Assembly (NCBI RefSeq): GCF_052857255.1 | Contig: NC_135505.1 | Location: forward strand, 140,776,343 to 140,840,342 | Reading direction: 5' to 3' | Source of the DNA: Amblyomma americanum | Taxonomy: Eukaryota; Arthropoda; Arachnida; Ixodida; Ixodidae | Length of the DNA stretch: 64,000 nt | Shown here: one piece after another, positions 57,480 through 64,000 of the stretch | Position numbering within the stretch: the first letter of the stretch is position 1 | Layout: every line of letters starts with the position of its first letter | The notes under the pieces: model-generated | Told to the model about the DNA's origin: nothing | The model's database searches: none | What the model saw: only the letters and a program-made list of their open reading frames with translations | Made by a program: the position numbers and the translations under genes

Positions 57480-58143
57480 TGTTACTTAATTTGAAAGACC
57501 ACATCACATGTTGCATACTGTTATCCAGTCTAATCAACTTGTCATACCCGACAATTTCCACATGCAAAATTCCACATGCAAGCACCAAATCACTTGGACT
57601 CCTGGGCACGAGGGGCTCGAGGGAAACGAGGCCGCGGAAAGTCCAGATCGAGGATCTAGTAACCGAGCGACTAACCACCCCGACCTCAGCCCTCTCCCCT
57701 CTACGTACGGCGAGCGCCTCCTCCTTCTCCGAACACAAAGACAAGTCTATCCCCCACCACACCGTAAGCTAACGGCGGCAGAGGCGAGGGAATGGCGACA
57801 ACTACAGACGAACACCTTTCCTAACCTACACAAGTACCACATCATCTTTCCCGACAGATATGACAGCATCTGCCCCTGGTGTGGCGGAATTCCAACAACA
57901 TATCATGTAACATGGGGCTGCTCCGGTCCCAAGCCCCCCGAACTAGACAAACATCACTCCGAGGAATAGTGGGAGTCTGCACTGCTCAGCTCTGACTTGG
58001 CGACGCAGCGAAAGCTGATATCCCAAGCAAGAGCAACTGCGGTGGACATTGGGGTCCTGAAATAAGGACTCCACCCAAAATCTGTATTTTCGCCTCTCTA
58101 TCCTACCTTTTTGGAATAAATGTTTTCTACTACTACTACTACT
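57480..58143 (+). mobile_element. LINE 3'-end fragment with RNase H, (TAC)n tail
   Basis: 5'-truncated copy of an I-group LINE related to family 2 but distinct. Coding part to 57969, then 3' UTR ending aataaatgttttctac and a (TAC)n tail (58128-58143). The left border is uncertain. Confidence 0.8.
57590..57969 (+). pseudogene. LINE RNase H C-terminal fragment
   Basis: Frame with ITWTPGHEGLEGNEAAE (the RNase H WxPxHxGxxGNExAD motif, with the last Asp replaced by Ser/Glu context), then LTAAEAREWRQLQTNTFPN and CPWCGGIPTTYHVTWGC (zinc knuckle C-x2-C...H-x4-C). The active-site Asp/Glu blocks upstream are absent. Confidence 0.82.
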
Positions 58144-58727
58144 CATCGCATACATTCCCCACAGTTTTGCCCCCATCGTAGATCTCATCCATGACGGAAC
58201 ACCAGTTTAAGGTGCGGTGCCCAGCAGTCGCGTAATCGACATTTTGGTTCATTGATACCCAAGACATGCTTGAAATGGAACTATCTCCGTTTACACAGTG
58301 TACAAAGCGAATTCCAACTTGTCCAACAAGATAAACGTAATAATTGAGAAATAAGTGTCAAACACAAAATTAATAAACTATTAATAAAAACAAAAATTAA
58401 TATTTAATCTCCCTTCCATCTGCAGTGCTTCGGTCCTGATAGCAAATAAAGATATGTTAATTCATCCGATACTCGAAGCGCATGTGTCGTGTACTTTTCG
58501 AGTCCGCCTCCGACAAGAGCACCTCCGGATGCCATTGGCTACCATCTTCAGTCGTCAACAAAAGGCTCCTTCAACCGTAAAGCTAACGTTCTCAACGAAC
58601 TCGGGACATAGTGTTCGGCATTCTTGATCTAGATTATATTTGCTTGCGGAGCAAAGCAATCCTTGATACCTCAGAAGAAGTACTATTTTCTAACACCCCA
58701 AGGCATTAACATCAATTTTCACCTTTA
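58144..58727. other. Nothing recognised
   Basis: AT-rich sequence with no exon or element I can support. Confidence 0.4.
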
Positions 58728-58925
58728 GTGGTGGCTCAGTACTTAATAAGTTCAGTTACTAAGCCCGGAAGTCACAGGTTCCATCGAGGCAGTGGGACCC
58801 ACTATTTCGTTGTAGGCCAAACGAAGAACCATCCGTGTGTTTTCTGATGTCAGCACAGGCTTAATGAGCCAATGTGGTCGAAATTAAACCTGAGTTTACT
58901 ACAGGGGCAAGTAAATCCTTGTCCA
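58728..58925 (+). mobile_element. Diverged Ruka-like SINE
   Basis: Plus copy: decayed head GTGGTGGCTCAGTACTTAAT, B-box-like caggttccatcg, then ccgtgtgttttctgatgtcagc and gtggtcgaaattaaacctgag, which follow the family body. Old. Confidence 0.65.
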
Positions 58926-59445
58926 CATGCAGCCTGAGGGTATTGAACTCCGCATTATATTAGTACTACTAATGCCTACATTCAGCTACACACATTATGC
59001 CCTTAACGCAACCTGCCTTCTATTTGGTTGTCTCCCGTTTGCCTTAACAGACAGTAGCGGGCGAGAGGGCGATCTTGGGCCACCATCTTTGCCTTTATTG
59101 TTGGATGCTGTGTGTTTTCCTTCGCTTTTTCATAGACTCTCGTTTATTTACTGCTGTCTCCATCGCCATTTTCTGATGAGCAAGTAGAAATTCAGGAATC
59201 GTGCCATCGTGGTAGCTTTTAATAATACTTCCATAATACATCCGAGGTTCTCGTGAAGTGCATAGCTCTTGCCAACAAGAAGTGCCAGAGAACGAACAAA
59301 GTGATTTTATTTTGCCATGCTTCCCGTGGCTTACACGCGCATACGTATGTCAGCATCAGTTTATTGAGTGTTCATTGTTTAAGACCATGACAAGCGTTCA
59401 GTAGAATGTCACATGCGCATTTAGTTGCCACGCACATTTTACGCA

Positions 59446-59723
59446 GGAGCTAAATGTCATACATCGAGATAACGAACTCAGCCAACATTAGCTGTCATAA
59501 CAGCTTACCCGAAAAGCCATGAAACCATCCACTGAAAAAAAAAACTTTAGAAGACAACCTCTGCTATACAACGAAAGAGAAAGAGGAGCTAAATGCTATA
59601 CATCGAGATAGTTCACTCAGGCAACATTAGCTGTCATCGCAGCTTACCCGACAAGCGATGAAACCCTCCACTGAAAAAAAAAAACACTTCGGAGAGGAAA
59701 ACCTCTGCTGTACAACGAGAGTG
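59446..59723. repeat. 139-bp tandem duplication
   Basis: Two copies (59446-59584 and 59585-59723) starting GGAGCTAAATG and ending in cctctgctrtacaacgaga; they share an A-rich run (actgaaaaaaaaaa) and differ at several positions. Confidence 0.85.
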
Positions 59724-59830
59724 TATTGTGGAAAAATGATGTGTGTTAAAACTGTCATCGTCAGCGGATTCAACGGCTTACTGTGCTGTCATTACATGCA
59801 GCCGAAGGCGTTTCATAAATACCAATATTC

Positions 59831-60043
59831 ATGAACATCCATAAGCAATTCTGCAAAATACAGCAACACTTCGATGAAAGATACAGCTACACTTCGATGA
59901 GATATGAAAACGTCAGGATCGTTGAAGTTTATGAGCGGCTACAAATTCCTCGCTGCGACAATGACGTTTTTGTTGACCTTTCCGAAACCGAAGACAAAGT
60001 GACTGAACTTGTGCAAGAGTGCTTCGCCTCAGACGCCTATTGA
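59831..60043 (+). CDS. Hypothetical small acidic ORF, 70 aa
   Basis: MNIHKQFCKIQQHFDERYSY to a C-terminus rich in Asp/Glu (SETEDKVTELVQECF). The composition looks coding (few low-complexity residues, tyrosine- and acid-rich), but I recognise no family, and no splice or promoter signal was found. May be a degraded element or a single exon. Confidence 0.25.
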   Translation: MNIHKQFCKIQQHFDERYSYTSMRYENVRIVEVYERLQIPRCDNDVFVDLSETEDKVTELVQECFASDAY

Positions 60044-60940
60044 GAACGGTATGCTGTTGCAGCATTAGCTGTACACTGGAAAGAAAGCAGGAATTTTCAT
60101 GTTAATATGGCGAAAAAATAACGTCTTATCCGCCTGTCCCAAAGCCAGTTTGAATGGCCATAGAGCCGAGGGCCTTCTAAATTCTAAATCGCCATGGAAC
60201 TCGAAAAAGTTCTGTCGCTGCTACACGGAATCTCAATGGCCATTTAAATGGTTCTTGTGTCTTACGCCAAACTTGTGTGGCGCTACAATCGCTACTTTAG
60301 ATTTTCCGCAAATAAAAGTACTTATAAATCTATGCAAAACGTTGAAATACACTTATTTGGACTCCCCGCAGATATTTAGTTTTTATTGAAGGGCAGTTGC
60401 GTTGTCATGAAAGACACTGCCTTTTGCAGCATTTGCTGTCGCAGTTTTGTAGCGCTCTGGCAACGCTGATACAGATGGCGTTTCCGTCTTCTGCGATGGA
60501 GAGTATAAAATGAATGCGCTTTAAACCAGACTGATACAATTTAAAAGTTATTGTTCAGACTGCTTGCATTAAAGTTTAGTAGAATAATATTTGTTTCATG
60601 CTATCGTACCGTGAATGTGTCGTGTACAAAAGTGTGCTTGGCGGCACTCGAAGCAACGCTAGCAACCTTGGGCAGCGCTCAAAATCCCTTGAAATCTCGA
60701 TAGACTTCCGCGCTCCTTCGTTGATTCGATACACTATTGACTCGATGACCACTGAAATTGCCCCTGTAGCAGCGCTCGATCACCTTTGAGTCGATAGTCT
60801 ATCGGTTCAAGGGCCTTCGAAATGCCCTTGTCGCAGGGGTATTAGTCAAGCGACTCATCTCGATAAGCAGCATATCATCTGCACACACGAACCACAAAGT
60901 AACCATGCACACTTCTCATGGATGGTAAATGCATACTGCA
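60044..60940. other. Nothing recognised
   Basis: Short chance frames only. Confidence 0.4.
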
Positions 60941-60959
60941 GCCATATGTTGAGCCTATT

Positions 60960-61188
60960 CCGAAGGCTGAGCATTTTTCAAGAAGACACGCGTTTGTGAG
61001 AGCCAGCTCAATCTCAAACCCCACCCCAGCCAGATGGGAATCCGTGCTCTCCGGACCGGAACTTGATGACCGGTGCAAGCTTGTAGACAGGGCGACATGA
61101 CAGCAAGTTCTCTAGGAGCCCTAGACTGAGAGTCCTTCCTGAAGCGGGCAAACTTCTTATTGAGACAAAACTGTTTTTCATCATCATC
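60960..61188 (+). mobile_element. LINE 3'-end fragment with (TCA)n tail
   Basis: A frame ending ARWESVLSGPELDDRCKLVDRA resembles the extreme C-terminus of tick I-group ORF2s (W-E-x-x-L...L-V-x-R-A, compare SLESQRALVKRA in LINE-2C). It is followed by about 80 bp and a tcatcatcatc tail (61178-61188). Confidence 0.55.
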
Positions 61189-61189
61189 G

Positions 61190-61816
61190 CCATCTGCTAC
61201 TGCTGAACTGTGGCAAATCTAGGCTGCTAGATGTCGGTGCATGACGTTGTCATGTTCCTTTACAGCAACGGTTTGCCTTCATTTCACTTATTTTTCTTCT
61301 TAATTCCCCTTCCTTGAAAGTAAGGGACTGCCGTAGGCATCCATCCATGAAGACGAAGGTTAATGAAAGCGCTAAACAAGGCACAGGAAAGAGAACAAAA
61401 ATATAGTTAGTAGCTTAGTAACCGCTGCTCAGCACAACGCTGCTGTTATAGACAACGAAGGCTAGTTCGGTTTAAATTGCACGCAATTTACCCTCTCTTT
61501 TCTTATTCCATGACGGTACTGCGGAACAAATAGTCGACCAGTCTGTATGCCGGAAGCATCCAACTATTTCACAGATAACTATAGCAGGCTGTCTTACTAT
61601 TCGGTGGATGCTTGCAAGACAAAAGTTGACCCTAATGCATGTGTTGCTGCGGTTAGCATTTCCGAGAGAAAAAAAAAGCCGTCAAGATTTTGCTTACACA
61701 GCCATACCACGATCGCGTTTTTTTTCTACGCTGAGCACATCTCCTAACGTAGAACTTCTGAGGCCCCTTTTTACTTGTTAAAGAAGAAATTTCCGCCAGT
61801 TAGGGTTGATTAATTG
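61190..61816. other. Nothing recognised
   Basis: No element or exon supported. Confidence 0.4.
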
Positions 61817-61948
61817 GTAGTGACATATTAACTAGCGGAAAAAAACACCAGGGACAGCTTAGAGAAAACGGCGGGACACACGTTAGCCATGTGTCCCGCC
61901 GGTTACTTTTCTCTGTGCGTTGTTTTTTTTTTTCGCGCTAGTTACTAC
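61817..61948. mobile_element. Foldback/MITE-like element, about 132 bp
   Basis: Inverted arms ACTAGCG(C)GAAAAAAA... with a perfect central hairpin GGCGGGACACA / TGTGTCCCGCC. Confidence 0.65.
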
Positions 61949-62744
61949 GTCGCAGAAATTTTATTGAGCACTCTAGGAGTCCGAATGGAAGCAGGGCTTC
62001 AATGACAAGTTTGTACAAAATTAATGCAAAAATTCTAAACATTCGTTGAATAGCCTGGAGTCGGAAGCAGTTTTTCATATAGTGAAATCGGTTGTAATTT
62101 TTCTAAAAGAAAGCCCAGCGGAGAAGAAATAACATTTTACGATATCCAGCGCACTGTGTTAAGTTGAGAGAAAGTACAGTTATCAAGGCGATTAAGTTAT
62201 GGCAGACACAGACCCTGATAGAGCAGTTTGAAATATTGTGGAAAGTGTTGGTGTGCACTTAGCTGTCACTCCTAAGGTGTTAAGAGCGCATTACTAAAAT
62301 CTTTCAAAAGAAACTTATTCTTACAGTGCTATTTTAGGATGTCCAGCTTTCGGGGACGAACAACTATGAATCTAAGCACGGTGACTGAAGATACGCGGGG
62401 GAGAATAGCAGGCCTAAATTTGAAACAGTGAAGTCGATCTGTGTGGATTCAAAGGAAAGGATGCAGGTACGGTATTCTATACATTCACTCAATAAGACGG
62501 AGGCTTGCGCTGAAGGTGTGGTGTTCCGTAAACAGAGTGTTCACGATGAGACTTCTCGAATTAAAAAAATAGGACGATGATCAATGCGCGACAGCCGTTT
62601 GACCAGTTTGAGAGAAAGCGTGAGGGTAATGGTCACCGTTACACTTCCTATTTGCTTAAAATCAATTGAAGACATGAAGAGGGAACGGACGAAACTAGTC
62701 AGGCAAAAGCCCATCAAAGTTAGCCGTAAGAGGGAGAGTAGAGA
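61949..62744. other. Nothing recognised
   Basis: AT-rich; no supported feature. Confidence 0.4.
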
Positions 62745-63003
62745 GTGTTGTGTTGTGTTGGGTTTTATGACACATAGGTGGCTGAGACCATCATGCGCCA
62801 AACGCAAGGTATAGAAAATTGTGCCGGATTTTATATGACAAAAATGAAACGGTGGTGTAAAAGACTTAAAATGTTATTTCGTACCATCTAGTGAAGGTAA
62901 AGGGCAGAATTTTTTTTTTTGAAATGGCTAATGGTAAAAGTTTAAACAAGGTCAGGTAACCTGAGCGGACATCCTCCGCAGAGGAAGAATGTCGAGGCCT
63001 AAC
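62745..63003 (-). mobile_element. Family-1 LINE 3'-end fragment
   Basis: GTGTTGTGTTGTGTTGGG terminus and the following 3' UTR, as in LINE-1B and LINE-1F. The tail has three GTGTT/GTTGT repeats. Strongly 5'-truncated. Confidence 0.85.
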
Positions 63004-63239
63004 AGAGTATACTGAGGGGCCAGTTGGTCATGCATATTCAAAACAAAAAACGTAGCATATGGACGGGACGAAGAAGGGCGAAGACAGGATGGTTGCTACA
63101 CTTACAACTGAATAGAATGAAATGCGACAGTAAACCACACCCCATCCCAGAGCAACAACACGCATGCGCATAACATAAATCAAGGTAAAAACAAACTGAT
63201 AATCTTAAAACGTGTGGAAAAAGATAAAAGGAGAAGAAA

Positions 63240-64000
63240 AGAGAAAGAGCGATAGATAATAAAAGGTGCTAAGAAAACTCAAGAGCGTTTTAAAAACTTC
63301 AATTCCTTCTCCATCAGATACACAGATGGGGTACTAATGCACGTGCCTTCACTACATTTCGAAATTTCCTGGGCTTCCAAGATTTCCCTAGCCATTTGGG
63401 TTTTACCACGCCCTACAATCTTAGTACGATTAAGCAGGGGAAAACAACCATTGCACTTCTTGCAATGCACTGGTACGTGTTCCCCAGTTTGTTGGCGAAG
63501 TGAAGAGGCCTGTTCACCCAGCATCACGTTTATACACCTGCCCGTCTGCCCAACGTACACCGACCCACAACGGAGAGATCTGATAAACAATATCTGTTGC
63601 GCATGAGACGTACGGTTTTCTATGTTTTGTGCCACAACCTGTTTCTCTTTCCCTCTCTCGATCTGCTAAAGCTCAAAGCATTGCCAGCTTGAGGGGCGTA
63701 GAAAACACGACGTCAACCCCAAATTTCGCTGCCACTCTCTTCAAGTTGTGGAAGAGCCTGTGTACATATGGCATAACCTCAAACTTCCTATTCTTTTGGT
63801 CGCCTGGTGTGATATGTCGTAACAAACAGGAGCTCTTGTTTTTCTTTCAGCAGTTTCTTTCTGAGAGCCTCTTCAACTGCCACGAGAACATCGACAGGGA
63901 AGCCTGCTTCCTTAAGTCTCAGAGAGGGGTGAGGCGTCTGGCCGCTATGGGTAAGCTCAGCACTCTCCTCAGCAATGAGGAGGTGCTGAGGTTACTTTGA
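63240..64000 (-). mobile_element. Penelope-like element, 3' part
   Basis: Minus-strand element entering from the right edge. Coding part ends at 63279; 3' UTR of uncertain extent to its left (to about 63005). Confidence 0.8.
63279..64000 (-). pseudogene. Penelope-like ORF C-terminus with GIY-YIG endonuclease
   Basis: At the right a minus frame reads AGFPVDVLVAVEEALRKKL ... LLFVTTYHTRRPK, then, after a frameshift near 63800, YVHRLFHNLKRVAAKFGVDV and VFSTPLKLAML, the conserved PLE linker. The final frame (63635-63279) holds the endonuclease: GSVYVGQTGRCINV (GIY-YIG-like), HCKKCNGC, then the catalytic Glu region EILEAQEIS and an end KELKFLKRS. The RT domain would lie beyond the right edge. At least one frameshift and a stop at 63669; probably inactive. 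Confidence 0.82.

Noticed and set aside
63629..64000. 123-codon plus frame at the right edge
   Set aside because: The opposite strand carries recognisable Penelope linker motifs; this is its antisense.

Overview
The window is eukaryotic DNA, most likely from a hard tick and probably a metastriate one. It is AT-rich and intron-rich. It carries many tRNA-derived SINEs of the tick 'Ruka' type, several LINE families, a Penelope-like element, and split genes for secreted tick-type lipocalins. There is no bacterial-style gene layout. Family names are from recognition of motifs; no database search was run.

Host genes, all on the minus strand. (1) 680-2719: three phase-compatible exons of an ionotropic glutamate receptor/ionotropic receptor (start of the ligand-binding S1 lobe); the gene runs off the left edge and its 5' exons were not found. 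(2) Lipocalin gene A, 7208-18114: five exons, 221 aa, all splice phases agree, with a TATA-like box and AATAAA signals. (3) Lipocalin gene B, 22400-56193: the same five-exon structure, 213 aa, TATA box, and AATAAA directly after the stop. Exons 1 and 4 have identical lengths in A and B, so the two are tandem paralogues. Most exons are too short to stand out as ORFs and were found by motif plus splice sites and phase.

Mobile DNA. Introns 1 and 2 of gene B are swollen by nested retroelements. Intron 2 (25.9-45.6 kb) holds: LINE-1B (minus, full length, 27038-34201, 15-bp target-site duplication) with a CR1/L2-like LINE inserted in its ORF1; LINE-2C (plus, 34246-37180 and 43013-43931, 14-bp duplication); full-length LINE-2D (37181-43001, 11-bp duplication) inside 2C; a Ruka-type SINE (42530-42844, 10-bp duplication) inside the end of 2D ORF2; and a gag remnant. 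Intron 1 (45.7-56.1 kb) holds LINE-1E, into whose 5' UTR a second full-length copy, LINE-1F, appears to have inserted. Family-1 5' UTRs are built of about 250-bp tandem monomers (54.1-55.4 kb). Intron 4 of gene A has a 5'-truncated CR1/L2-like LINE.

The right flank (56.3-64 kb) holds palindromic foldback elements, LINE 3' ends with simple-repeat tails, a 139-bp tandem duplication, and the C-terminal GIY-YIG endonuclease end of a Penelope-like element that continues past the right edge. The rest is intronic or intergenic DNA in which I see no gene.
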